Source: PWQG01 sp050486205
GTDB lineage: Bacteria > Pseudomonadota > Gammaproteobacteria > Pseudomonadales > Pseudohongiellaceae
Assembly (NCBI GenBank): GCA_050486205.1
Contig: JBJHCW010000004.1
Location: forward strand, 248,001-312,000
DNA: 64,000 nt
Reading direction: 5' to 3'
Below are positions 33,071 to 41,224 of this stretch, piece after piece (the stretch's first letter is position 1; each line of letters begins with the position of its first letter). The notes under the pieces were generated by a model. The model made no database searches. It saw nothing but the letters and a program-made list of their open reading frames with translations, and was not told where the DNA came from. The position numbers were made by a program, and so were the translations under genes.

Positions 33071-33098
33071 TCAATACAACAATTCAAACTGGTATTGA
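33071..33098. promoter_or_regulatory. Second dyad upstream of the XRE regulator
   Basis: TCAATAC (33071-33077) and GTATTGA (33092-33098) form a 7-bp dyad with a 14-base spacer in AT-rich DNA, a spacing that suits a dimeric HTH protein. This is a pattern call only. Confidence 0.35.
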
Positions 33099-33230
33099 GT
33101 CTCCATTCGATTTCATCGTTTTACCATAATCAAATTGATTGTGGAACACAGAAGTGATTCTTTGATCCTGGATGGGTGACAGGTGACACAACAATGATAA
33201 TTGCCGGGAGAATCGTCATGGAACGTCAGT

Positions 33231-35654
33231 ATGCAAAGTGTGCCAGTGGTCTGGGGTTCAGCAACACCCAGTGTGATAGAGGCGGATACAGAGACAGTTA
33301 CTCTGAGTTGGGGAAGCAGTGGCGCAGACTATTGTGAAGCTAATGGCGAGATATTCCCAACCAGCGGCTCCATAGCCAGCGGGCCATTCCCGGCTGGGAA
33401 TCATTCCCAGAGTTTCAGTTGTACCAATGCCATGGGGAGCAGTCACTACACACTGTACTGGAGTGCAGAGCCACCAGCGCCGCCAACACCAGTGCTGCAT
33501 TCTTTTGTGTTGTCGCCGGCTGTGGTACAGGTCACCGATCCGATTTCACTGAGCTGGTCGTCAAGCCATGCGGATACATGTACGGCCAGCACGAGTGACG
33601 TTTTCCCGGCCAATGGTTCCATGGCCTACCCGGCAGGTACGTTGCCTGCCGGCCATCACACCTTTTCCATGTATTGCGAAGGGGTTGGTGGGGTCTCCAA
33701 CACACTGTTCGCCAGTATCACCGTCGAAGCACCTGCTCCCGAACCAGTGCTGCACGCCTTTGCATTCAGCGCGAGCACGATCTACCAGGATGACAGTGTA
33801 TCCGTCAGCTGGAATTCGTCCGACGCCGATATCTGTACGGTTGCAGGACAGGGCAACTTCCCGGCCTCGGGCACCGAAGTTTTCCCGGCAAACTCATTTC
33901 CGGTTGGTGTTTCCAGCTACACAATGTCATGCAGTGGGCAGGGGGGCACCTCCAACGCGATAACCGACACACTCACTGTGCTGGAACCGTTACCCCCTGT
34001 ACCATCGGTACCCGACGGTCTGGCATCTACCGATACGAATCCATTTACCGGCGCCTCCTACACCATTTCCTGGGGAGCTGTAACGGGCGCGACCAGCTAT
34101 CAGCTGCACCAGAATGGCGCGCCCACAACAATTTCCGGCACGTCTCAAGCCTTCAGCCAAAGCAATACCGGTACCTACAGTTATCAGGTCAGCGCCTGCA
34201 ATTCTGCCGGGTGCAGCGCACAAAGCGCCGCAATTTCTGTGCTTGTCGATGATCCACCGCCGCCTGATCCGTTGTTTCTTATCGGATTTGACGGTGAATA
34301 CTCCGGCTTTTGGCCTGTCAGTTCATCCAGTAGCGACCTGTATATTGTGCGCAACAATGCCGACGGCAACCATGAAGGTGTTACTCACTTCATACTGGTT
34401 GAACAGCCCGATGGCAGCTACACGCTCAATGCCAATCCCACCGCTGCGCAAATTTCCCAGTTTGATCTGACAACCCCCGCGGCCATTGCTTATGAGCTCG
34501 CTGATATCAACCTGGATGGCGCCATGGACATGGTGTTGCTGGACAGTGCGAATGTCGCCTCAGGCATAGTGTATGCTTCGACAAGTTCAAATTCGGCGCC
34601 GATTGCCTACAAACATATTGACGAGGAGTTCATTGAGTTTTTTGCGGATCTGTATCAGGGCATACTGGATCCTGATTACTTCTACGATACCGCATACGAA
34701 AACAACTGGGGCACATGGACATATTCTCCAGACCTGGAATTCCTTGCATTCAATACAGTAATGCTTCACAAATCCGGTCAGCTTTTCCGGCCAGGTCTCA
34801 TAAACTACCCTCCACAAGAGCCCATTTCCGGAACCCCATTCTATACGGATATTTCAGAAGCTTATGATGGCGAGAATGAGCCGTATTGGTGTGATGAGAC
34901 CTTTGGGTTCTATGGGTTTAACCAGGTAACTGGCTCCTGGTGGGTCGAGGGCTGGTATCTTCCTGCGTGGTTCACTCCGGATTACAGTTACTTCAACGAA
35001 GATGCAATGGAGGTCGCGGCACCGATAGTGGCATATCTGGACGCTGAATCGTCAGCAACCATACCTGCCATTGTCTTTCAGATACTTGAAGACATACTTG
35101 GTACCAACCATGATCTGGATGACGAGCCTGCTATCTACAATCTGATCCGACGAATGGGGCAGGTGCTTTTTGGGTTTGGTGTTGAGCAGGAAGCGGAACT
35201 TCCACAGATACTTGCCAAGGTTGAGTTGTTGTACACTGAATTGTTAGGTGGAGTGGTACCGTATGCCCGTCATGCGTACTTGCAGGTCACGTTTCCCAAT
35301 GGGAACCGGTACATGACAGGAGGTTGGCCCGAGGATGAGCCTACGTTTCCACCGTTCGGGTATCTAGCTACGGATTGGGCACTTAACCCGACAAACCAGG
35401 AAGAGTTCGAGGATTACGGGAAGTACATAGTGTTCAGGCAATTGGTGGGGCATACGACTTTATCTGAAGCGTCAATTAGTGGATCAATGAATACAGTAAC
35501 TGCCATTGTGAATTCCTGTGATATACCATATTGGCTAGTGACTAATAATAGTAACGCGTATGCGTTCCAAAGTGTTCCGGTTATTACGGGGTTACCCAGA
35601 CCAAGACAGCAGGCTTGGGCACCGGGTTCTGGGGCGACAATTCCGTGCCCCTGA
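33231..35654 (+). CDS. Large Ig-like/FN3 repeat protein without signal peptide, possible polymorphic-toxin remnant
   Basis: About 807 residues from ATG 33231; a TTG at 33201 follows directly after an in-frame TAA. Counted from that TTG it has three Ig-like repeats (about 20-90, 98-177, 185-262), each with SLSWxSSxADxC and a second cysteine (pairs 45/74, 127/159, 212/244), a fibronectin III domain (about 268-348), a VCBS-like DINLDGAMDMVLLD near 436, and a unique C-terminus with PYWLVTNNSNAYAFQSV and GLPRP. Such architectures are extracellular, yet no signal peptide is present, so the 5' end is probably lost or rearranged. The C-terminus recalls toxin tips of RHS-type proteins, but this is not proven. 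The DNA becomes more AT-rich toward the 3' end. Confidence 0.55.
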   Translation: MQSVPVVWGSATPSVIEADTETVTLSWGSSGADYCEANGEIFPTSGSIASGPFPAGNHSQSFSCTNAMGSSHYTLYWSAEPPAPPTPVLHSFVLSPAVVQVTDPISLSWSSSHADTCTASTSDVFPANGSMAYPAGTLPAGHHTFSMYCEGVGGVSNTLFASITVEAPAPEPVLHAFAFSASTIYQDDSVSVSWNSSDADICTVAGQGNFPASGTEVFPANSFPVGVSSYTMSCSGQGGTSNAITDTLTVLEPLPPVPSVPDGLASTDTNPFTGASYTISWGAVTGATSYQLHQNGAPTTISGTSQAFSQSNTGTYSYQVSACNSAGCSAQSAAISVLVDDPPPPDPLFLIGFDGEYSGFWPVSSSSSDLYIVRNNADGNHEGVTHFILVEQPDGSYTLNANPTAAQISQFDLTTPAAIAYELADINLDGAMDMVLLDSANVASGIVYASTSSNSAPIAYKHIDEEFIEFFADLYQGILDPDYFYDTAYENNWGTWTYSPDLEFLAFNTVMLHKSGQLFRPGLINYPPQEPISGTPFYTDISEAYDGENEPYWCDETFGFYGFNQVTGSWWVEGWYLPAWFTPDYSYFNEDAMEVAAPIVAYLDAESSATIPAIVFQILEDILGTNHDLDDEPAIYNLIRRMGQVLFGFGVEQEAELPQILAKVELLYTELLGGVVPYARHAYLQVTFPNGNRYMTGGWPEDEPTFPPFGYLATDWALNPTNQEEFEDYGKYIVFRQLVGHTTLSEASISGSMNTVTAIVNSCDIPYWLVTNNSNAYAFQSVPVITGLPRPRQQAWAPGSGATIPCP

Positions 35655-35691
35655 ATGCGGCTCCTCGGTACAGCCAAAACAGGAGATTTTT

Positions 35692-36048
35692 ATGATAACC
35701 AGTGTATTCAGTGCTGTGATCCTGGCAATGTCTATCGTAATCACCAAAGAAGAGATTTTGGAGGTGGTTCCTGTTGGAACCGCCGAGATAGAGGCGATCG
35801 AGTATTTCGAAAGCCTTACCGATCGGGACAGGATTCACTATTACACGAGAGAGAACTCACCGGTAGGTTCGGTGAGCTACGAACTGCAAGAAGGGGAGCG
35901 TTCATACTATATGATTGGCATAGAGAACGTAAGGTATGCCTGGTGGAGGCCGTCGTTGGGAAGACGGTTAGTGGTTATTGTTGTGATCTCCGATGCAGGC
36001 GTGGTATCGCATATAGAGTTTTTCGGTCGAAGAGGCGGTTGGCCGTGA
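35692..36048 (+). CDS. Small unknown protein with N-terminal hydrophobic segment
   Basis: This 118-residue protein has an N-terminal hydrophobic stretch (SVFSAVILAMSIVI) that could be a signal or anchor, then a charged part (ITKEEILEVVPVGTAEIEAIEYFESLTDRDRIHYY), a beta-like middle, and the ending VSHIEFFGRRGGWP. ATG 35692 has a clean AGGAG site; upstream extension runs into the previous gene's frame. It lies 37 bases after the Ig-repeat gene. It is a candidate immunity-type partner, by position only. No family recognised. Confidence 0.55.
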   Translation: MITSVFSAVILAMSIVITKEEILEVVPVGTAEIEAIEYFESLTDRDRIHYYTRENSPVGSVSYELQEGERSYYMIGIENVRYAWWRPSLGRRLVVIVVISDAGVVSHIEFFGRRGGWP

Positions 36049-36052
36049 CACC

Positions 36053-36382
36053 ATGAACTCTATCCGGGCTGTGCTCAGGAACATACTGATTGTAATCGGA
36101 GCTGCATTGTTATCCCTGCTCTGTGCGTTATTCCTCTTGTTCTATGTGGTCGCGCTGTTGTCCGATTTTGCGCTGGAACTCGATTGGCTCGTGGCCAGGC
36201 GCATTACAATCAGCATAGGCGTATCCGCAGGTTATCTGTTTTTTCCGGGGTTCTGGATGTTGCTGGCCGGACGCTGGCTGCCCAGTGCCCGGCTACGGCG
36301 GGTGGGTAGGGTCTTGCTGCTGGCCATTGTACCGGTGGCGTTGCTGATAGCCGCGCTTGACATTTATGCCATGAACCAATAG
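36053..36382 (+). CDS. Small membrane protein, unknown
   Basis: This 109-residue protein has three hydrophobic helices (ILIVIGAALLSLLCALFLLFYVVALL, ITISIGVSAGYLFFPGFWMLLAG, VLLLAIVPVALLIAALDIY). It starts 4 bases after the preceding gene, so the two are probably co-translated. No recognised family. The 148 bases after it hold nothing coding. Confidence 0.55.
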   Translation: MNSIRAVLRNILIVIGAALLSLLCALFLLFYVVALLSDFALELDWLVARRITISIGVSAGYLFFPGFWMLLAGRWLPSARLRRVGRVLLLAIVPVALLIAALDIYAMNQ

Positions 36383-36530
36383 CCGGAGCGTACGCTGTTT
36401 GGCAGTCAGATCGAGCAAGAATGCTGAGACTATGAGGTCAACGATGCCCAGGCATGTTGCTGTTGGCTTCAACGTATTGGCAGCTGCTGACATCATCAAT
36501 CTATCAGGTCCGTAGACAAGGAGTTTCATT

Positions 36531-37493
36531 GTGAGTCACAGAAAAAAGAACGCAGTATTTTTGCTGCTTGCATTCTTGATGAGCGGCAACACTCTCTTTG
36601 CAAAAGAACTGCCCAACAGCAAAATCCTCGGCGCCATACCACAGTCATTCGATAACATTGGCATTATCAGATATATCGACATGGACGCTGATACCGTTGT
36701 CGGCTCGGAATTTCTCCGAGAGGTGCCGGCGGCTATGCCTGCGCCCACCCATGCCATGCCAGTGCACATGTATATCGCCGAGCGATTGCAGCTGGATGGT
36801 CTGTCCATAGCCGCTTTTGCGCTCAGTAATCAGGATACTCCTGCCAGCATGGATAGCTCCGGCCGGAACAGGATTCTGCTTTATGTCGCTGAACACAACA
36901 CTGCTGACCTGATGCAGTCAGTATCAACTCGTCGTGATATTCAGCAAGTGGACCACGCGCAATATGAGGTCTATCGCGACAACGCTCCGGGCAATCCGAC
37001 CTATGTTGCGTTTCTGGACGAAACCATGATTCTGGTGACCAATAACGAAGATGACATCGCTGAGTCTGGGCCGGCTTTACTGGCGCAGGATTCCCAGCCG
37101 ACGCCTCACTGGTCCATGCTCAACGTGGTGGATATGAATGCACCGGCATTGATACTGCGCCATCTGCAATACCCGATGATACCCCCGCCCGGCGCTGATG
37201 TGCCGCATCACGACAATTTTGTTCTGGGCATGTGGATGTCCGATCTGTCTGCACCGATCTTCCAGATGGAAGTGTCAACGGATGTTCAACGAGCAGAGGC
37301 ACAGGAGTACATCAGGACAGTTGGGGCCATTGAGGCGCTCTCCGGCCCGGAAGGTATGGCCTTGAATCTGGAGCAACCGGATGCCCCAGGCAGCAACTAC
37401 ACAGGTACGCTGGAGGTGGTTCACAGTGAAATGGGCGACCACTACACAGACCTGGTGTTCATCTGGCTGCTGGGCAACTGGTTTGCGATTTGA
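36531..37493 (+). CDS. Secreted/periplasmic protein of unknown function
   Basis: This 320-residue protein starts at GTG 36531 with an AAGGAG site 7 bases before it. It has a signal peptide (KKNAVFLLLAFLMSGNTLFAKE), then a soluble alpha/beta part with no cysteines seen. Features include IGIIRYIDMDADTVVGSEFL, a proline-methionine-rich segment (PAAMPAPTHAMPVHMY), VTNNEDDIAESGPALL and a C-terminal VVHSEMGDHYTDLVFIWLLG. I do not recognise it. It lies alone between the accessory genes and the convergent DMT permease. Confidence 0.6.
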   Translation: MSHRKKNAVFLLLAFLMSGNTLFAKELPNSKILGAIPQSFDNIGIIRYIDMDADTVVGSEFLREVPAAMPAPTHAMPVHMYIAERLQLDGLSIAAFALSNQDTPASMDSSGRNRILLYVAEHNTADLMQSVSTRRDIQQVDHAQYEVYRDNAPGNPTYVAFLDETMILVTNNEDDIAESGPALLAQDSQPTPHWSMLNVVDMNAPALILRHLQYPMIPPPGADVPHHDNFVLGMWMSDLSAPIFQMEVSTDVQRAEAQEYIRTVGAIEALSGPEGMALNLEQPDAPGSNYTGTLEVVHSEMGDHYTDLVFIWLLGNWFAI

Positions 37494-37552
37494 TGACAAC
37501 GACAGGAGAAATCCCCAGGGGGCACTTTCTGGTGGCGATCTTCAGAGCCTCC

Positions 37553-38467
37553 CTAGCGTCCTCTGGACAGACTCAGTATCACTATTCCGCTCACCACCAC
37601 AGCCCCACCCAGCAACTGAATGGCGCCTAGCATTTGTCCCAGCACAAAATAACCCAGCACCAAAGAAGCAAGCGGTTCGATATTCATCACCGGCGCATTG
37701 CGCGCCATATCAAGGCGCGGCAACAGAATAAACAGCGTGGAAAACGCGGTGCCATACAACAGCGCCAGCAGCGTCAGGCCCAACCAGCCCGCGCTGTTTT
37801 CAGGAAGACTCATGCCACCTGGCACCATACCGGTGAGACCACCAACAATCATGAGGATGAACACCGTCTGCATGGTCAGCAGGCTGCGCAACGTACCGCC
37901 CACCGCAGCAAGCCGATGCTCGGTAACCCACAATGCACAGGCGAACGCGAAGGCGGCGGTCAAGCCAAAAGCAATTCCGGCAATCCAACCCGGCCCCATG
38001 CCATCAGGACTGGCAATCCACGCAGGAATATCCAGTACCAGGATCAAGCCGATTAAAATTGTGCCCATGATCAGGCAGCTGCGCAGCGTCGGTCGCGGCC
38101 CTCCCAGGATCCAGGTAAGCAACGCAAGTTGTATCGGAAAGGTATTGACCAGCAGCAGCGCGACCACCACCGGCAGTCTGGCCACCGCCGAGTAAAGGCA
38201 TACGCTCTGGATCGCGATCAGCACCCCTGCGGCCAACTGCCACGGCCAGGATCCGGCGGGCAGCCACAGACGTTTTCTCTGCACAATCACCAGCGCCGCC
38301 AAAATCAGGCAAGCCACACCAGAGCGCGTCAGTACCGCCAGAAACAGCCCCGTGCCATTATCAAACGCTACCCGCGCAGAAACGTGGTTGGCGGCGAACA
38401 TCGTGGCCACGGTCATCATCAAGAGGATAGCTATATGGCGTGGCAGAAGGTTAGGCAAGAAGGTCAC
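37553..38467 (-). CDS. EamA/DMT family permease
   Basis: This 304-residue protein has ten hydrophobic helices in two EamA halves. The first half has AANHVSARVAFDNGTGLFLAVLTRSGVACLILA and PVVVALLLVNTFPIQLALL; the second ends VMNIEPLASLVLGYFVLGQMLGAIQLLGGAVVV. It is an inner-membrane metabolite or amino-acid exporter by family; the substrate is unknown. It is convergent with the secreted unknown gene. Confidence 0.88.
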   Translation of the reverse strand: MTFLPNLLPRHIAILLMMTVATMFAANHVSARVAFDNGTGLFLAVLTRSGVACLILAALVIVQRKRLWLPAGSWPWQLAAGVLIAIQSVCLYSAVARLPVVVALLLVNTFPIQLALLTWILGGPRPTLRSCLIMGTILIGLILVLDIPAWIASPDGMGPGWIAGIAFGLTAAFAFACALWVTEHRLAAVGGTLRSLLTMQTVFILMIVGGLTGMVPGGMSLPENSAGWLGLTLLALLYGTAFSTLFILLPRLDMARNAPVMNIEPLASLVLGYFVLGQMLGAIQLLGGAVVVSGIVILSLSRGR

Positions 38468-38614
38468 TCACATAGGCCAAGGGTGACCCAAAGCGCTTTG
38501 GAATTTACTTTTTCCAAAGGAGGGTAGTTGACCGGATACTTCTTTGATAGCAGCAATCAGACCTGGCTCATATTGAAACTCATCAATGATAAGCTTCGGA
38601 ACTTCGATAGAAGG
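38468..38614 (-). pseudogene. Fragment of an AAA+ (DUF4143-type) ATPase
   Basis: On the minus strand a short frame reads VPKLIIDEFQYEPGLIAAIKEVSG, which is the Walker B region (hhhhDEFQ) of AAA_14/DUF4143 ATPases. It is cut by an in-frame TAG at 38617-38615 and then runs into unrelated sequence and a stop. No Walker A is present. It is a decayed scrap. The flanking 38615-38752 is AT-rich with broken frames in both directions; a perfect palindrome CCAAAGCGCTTTGG lies at about 38488. Confidence 0.4.
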
Positions 38615-38752
38615 CTACCATTGATGGCTTCATAAATCTTTGATACATATGAATAAGTTCAGCGCTTTGCCGAAGTTGGTGCGAGAAATCTACATTGCTA
38701 AAGAGAGCTTTGCAAGCCGTTAATGCGAGATTCCAAAGTGAATAGTGTCGGA

Positions 38753-38995
38753 TCAATCATCTGTAACTGATGATGCGTGTATGGCCAACGCACTGATGGC
38801 TTCGGCCTGGTTTCTGTCAAGCGCTGCAGGTCTGCGTTTTTCTGCGGCCCTGACAGCAAGGCGCATCTGCTGCACAAAGTGTTTGCAATGACCACACATG
38901 AGCAGGTGGAAAGCGATGGCCAGGCGCCTTGACCGCGAGGTCTCACGGTCGATGTACTCACTTGCACTGTGAGCTATTTCGCGGCACTTCAGCAT
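38753..38995 (-). CDS. Zinc-binding (ZAS-type) anti-sigma factor
   Basis: This 80-residue soluble protein has Cys4, His30, Cys34 and Cys37 in the Hx3Cx2C pattern of redox-sensitive zinc anti-sigma factors (zf-HC2). No membrane helix is present, so it would act in the cytoplasm and release its sigma factor on thiol oxidation. ATG 38995 lies inside the 3' end of the sigma gene (38-base overlap), the usual coupled arrangement. Extending the frame upstream adds residues without family match. Confidence 0.75.
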   Translation of the reverse strand: MLKCREIAHSASEYIDRETSRSRRLAIAFHLLMCGHCKHFVQQMRLAVRAAEKRRPAALDRNQAEAISALAIHASSVTDD

Positions 38996-39620
38996 TTCCG
39001 GTCTCCATATACGTGTCCACCGCCTCACGCACAGCCAGCCTGGCGCGGTGCAACATCACACGCACATTGGAGTTGTTGAGCTCCAGAATGTTACAGATGT
39101 CGTCCAAAGACAGTTGTTCGGTGTCCCGCATGTAGAGCACGGTCTGGTGTTGCGGACTCAATGCCCTGATGGCCTGGTCGATGCACTGTTCCAGTTGCTG
39201 CTGTTCCAGCTCGGCGTCGGCACTTTGCGAACCCCAGTTTCCTGGCACGTCCTGCCAGCGACCGGCGCCGTTGAAGCGGGAGTCCAGCAGCGCCTCGATG
39301 TCGCCAGCGCCGGTGCGTTCAAGTGCCTGCTCCAGCGACACCAACCGACGCTCTTTCCGAAGACGGCTTAGTGCGGTGTTGCGCACAATGGTGAACAGCC
39401 AGGTCTTCACGGTGGAGCGCCCGGCGAATTTGCCCAGCCCCTGGTAGACGGAAATCCAGGACTCCTGGACTACTTCATCGGCCCAGGTATCGCCGACCAG
39501 GGGCCGGGCAAACTCCACCAGTCGGTTGTGGTAGGTCTGCACCAATGCGGTGAAAGCCTGCTCGTCACCTGATCGGAGCCTTTCCAGTTCAGCAGCTGTC
39601 AGTTCTGACACGATAGGCAC
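38958..39620 (-). CDS. ECF RNA polymerase sigma factor (first of two)
   Basis: This 220-residue sigma70-family ECF protein has region 2 (AFTALVQTYHNRLVEFARPLVGD, DEVVQESWISVYQGL, KTWLFTIVRNTALSRLRKERR) and region 4 (LSPQHQTVLYMRDTEQLSLDDICNILELNNSNVRVMLHRAR). A linker of about 60 residues separates them. It starts at a GTG immediately after the AhpD-like gene's TAG and overlaps the zinc anti-sigma gene. With a peroxidase-like first gene and a cysteine/zinc anti-sigma, an oxidant-responsive circuit is likely. Confidence 0.88.
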   Translation of the reverse strand: MPIVSELTAAELERLRSGDEQAFTALVQTYHNRLVEFARPLVGDTWADEVVQESWISVYQGLGKFAGRSTVKTWLFTIVRNTALSRLRKERRLVSLEQALERTGAGDIEALLDSRFNGAGRWQDVPGNWGSQSADAELEQQQLEQCIDQAIRALSPQHQTVLYMRDTEQLSLDDICNILELNNSNVRVMLHRARLAVREAVDTYMETGNAEVPRNSSQCK

Positions 39621-40163
39621 CTACTCAAGCATCGCCTTGAGTTCCGGGTTCGGCGTGGGATGTGTCAGGTGGTTGCTGTAGTTGGACAATGTCTTCAGCG
39701 CCACCGCAACCACCAGCTCCAGAATCTGCTGGCGGCTGTGGCCAGCATCCAGAAAACGATTCTGGACGTCTTCCGGCACCCAACCCCGGTCCTGCACCAT
39801 GCTGCGCACCAAGGCAATCAGTGCCTGGTCGGCGGCGTCATTAACATCTTCGCCGTTCTTGACAGCCGTGATGGTGTCATTGTCCACGCCCGCCTTTTTT
39901 GCCATGGCATGATGGGCAACCTTGCAGAAATCACAGTTGTTGGTGCTGCTTGCTGTGAGTAGAGCCAGTTGCACCTGGCGATCTGAAAGCGAGGACTCAC
40001 CGAGCAGCTGATCCAGGGCCATGTAGGCTTTGATGGATACCGGCGCTTCTGCCATATAGTTGAACAGGTCGGGAACAAAGCCGAAGCCTTTTTCGATACC
40101 GGCAAGCAACTCCCGGCTCGGCTCGGGTGCATCATCTTTGCTGTAATGCCTGAAATCAGTCAT
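39621..40163 (-). CDS. AhpD-like carboxymuconolactone decarboxylase family protein
   Basis: This 180-residue protein has the CMD/AhpD active site NNCDFCKVAHH (Cys77, Cys80, His84), the redox dithiol that supports alkyl-hydroperoxide reduction. It is cytoplasmic. It is the first gene of an operon with an ECF sigma and its anti-sigma, and has an AGGAG site. E. coli ynjA is also a CMD protein next to ynjBCD, but its sequence pattern differs, so the symbol is not transferred. Confidence 0.88.
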   Translation of the reverse strand: MTDFRHYSKDDAPEPSRELLAGIEKGFGFVPDLFNYMAEAPVSIKAYMALDQLLGESSLSDRQVQLALLTASSTNNCDFCKVAHHAMAKKAGVDNDTITAVKNGEDVNDAADQALIALVRSMVQDRGWVPEDVQNRFLDAGHSRQQILELVVAVALKTLSNYSNHLTHPTPNPELKAMLE

Positions 40164-40229
40164 GGGCTCTCCTACTTCAGGAAATCAAAATCCCATATTA
40201 GGCAGAGCGGCTGTACCTCGCGTCACCCG

Positions 40230-40248
40230 GAGTGCATAATTCATGCTC
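40230..40248. promoter_or_regulatory. Dyad in the CMD-AraC divergent region
   Basis: GAG-T-GCAT and ATGC-CTC arms around an AT centre (40230-40248) form an imperfect dyad midway between the divergent AhpD-like and AraC genes. It also contains CATAAT, a possible -10 for the AraC gene. It is a candidate AraC-protein operator. Confidence 0.35.
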
Positions 40249-40281
40249 TGGAGTACAAACCAATAGTTGCGCAGGAACACC

Positions 40282-41166
40282 ATGCACGCCGGCACTGACT
40301 TACTGCAACTGATCCGTTTCAGGGTCAGCATTTTCCATAATGCCAAGATATGCGGAAACTGGCGCATCGAGGAACACAGTCCGGGCCATACCTGTTTCCA
40401 CCTGGTCACCGTTGGCCAATGCCGCCTGCATGTGCCAGGGCGCGCGGAAACCGTGCTTTCAGCAGGTGATCTTTTGTTGTTTCCGCGGGAAATAGCCCAC
40501 AGCATGACGCCTGGGGAAAGCCTGCAGGGTGCCCAGGCGCATCTGCCCTACAGTGAGGCCACAACCATTCCGGGAACCGGTTTGTTGTGTGCCGAGGTCA
40601 GCTTCCGCCATTCGGCTGCATCGCGCATGCTGGATGCGCTGCCGGAAGTGTTTATTGTCCGGAACCAGGACGCCGCATGGTTGTCGCCACTTCGGGACAT
40701 GATCCTCCAGGAAAGCACCGGCGGGGGTACCATTGCCGAGGCGGTGCTGGAGCGGCTTTGTGAGTTGCTGTTTGTGTACGCGCTGGCGTACTACCTGAAC
40801 GACGTTCCTGAGAAACGTGGATTGCTGGCACTGTACGCGCATCCGCGCCTGTCAAAGGCGTTGAACGCCATTCATGAGAATCCGGACCGAGCATGGACAC
40901 TGGAAGAGCTGGCCGGCACAGCGGCCATGTCGAGGACCGCATTTGCGAACGCATTTCGTGACATCAGTGGCTGGACCGCCGTACAGTATCTGACGTGGTG
41001 GCGCATGCAGCTTGCCAGCGATCTTCTGGCCGCCGGTGAATCGGTGGCCAGTACCGCCCTGCAGGTCGGGTTCCAGTCGCAGTCGGCGTTTTCGCGTGCC
41101 TACAAGCGGTGTTTTGGCATCAGCGCCGGTGCTGTGAAACGAATGCCCCCCGGTCGCGTCCAATAA
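40282..41166 (+). CDS. AraC family transcriptional regulator
   Basis: This 294-residue protein has an N-terminal cupin (CFHLVTVGQCRLHVPGRAETVLSAGDLLLFPREIAHSM) and a C-terminal double helix-turn-helix (WTLEELAGTAAMSRTAFANAFRDISGWTAVQYL; VASTALQVGFQSQSAFSRAYKRCFG). ATG 40282 after GCAGGAAC is chosen; the frame reaches 40267 with TTG. It is divergent from the AhpD-like operon and upstream of ynjBCD, so it may control one or both. Confidence 0.88.
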   Translation: MHAGTDLLQLIRFRVSIFHNAKICGNWRIEEHSPGHTCFHLVTVGQCRLHVPGRAETVLSAGDLLLFPREIAHSMTPGESLQGAQAHLPYSEATTIPGTGLLCAEVSFRHSAASRMLDALPEVFIVRNQDAAWLSPLRDMILQESTGGGTIAEAVLERLCELLFVYALAYYLNDVPEKRGLLALYAHPRLSKALNAIHENPDRAWTLEELAGTAAMSRTAFANAFRDISGWTAVQYLTWWRMQLASDLLAAGESVASTALQVGFQSQSAFSRAYKRCFGISAGAVKRMPPGRVQ

Positions 41167-41224
41167 CCTGCAGACCATGGGAGTGAAATCATGTCTGGCG
41201 AACTGGTATCAGGGGCTCTAGAGA

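Noticed and set aside
39621..40163. Naming the AhpD-like gene ynjA
   Set aside because: It is near ynjBCD, but its sequence pattern around the CxxC differs from E. coli YnjA and it belongs to a divergent sigma operon.
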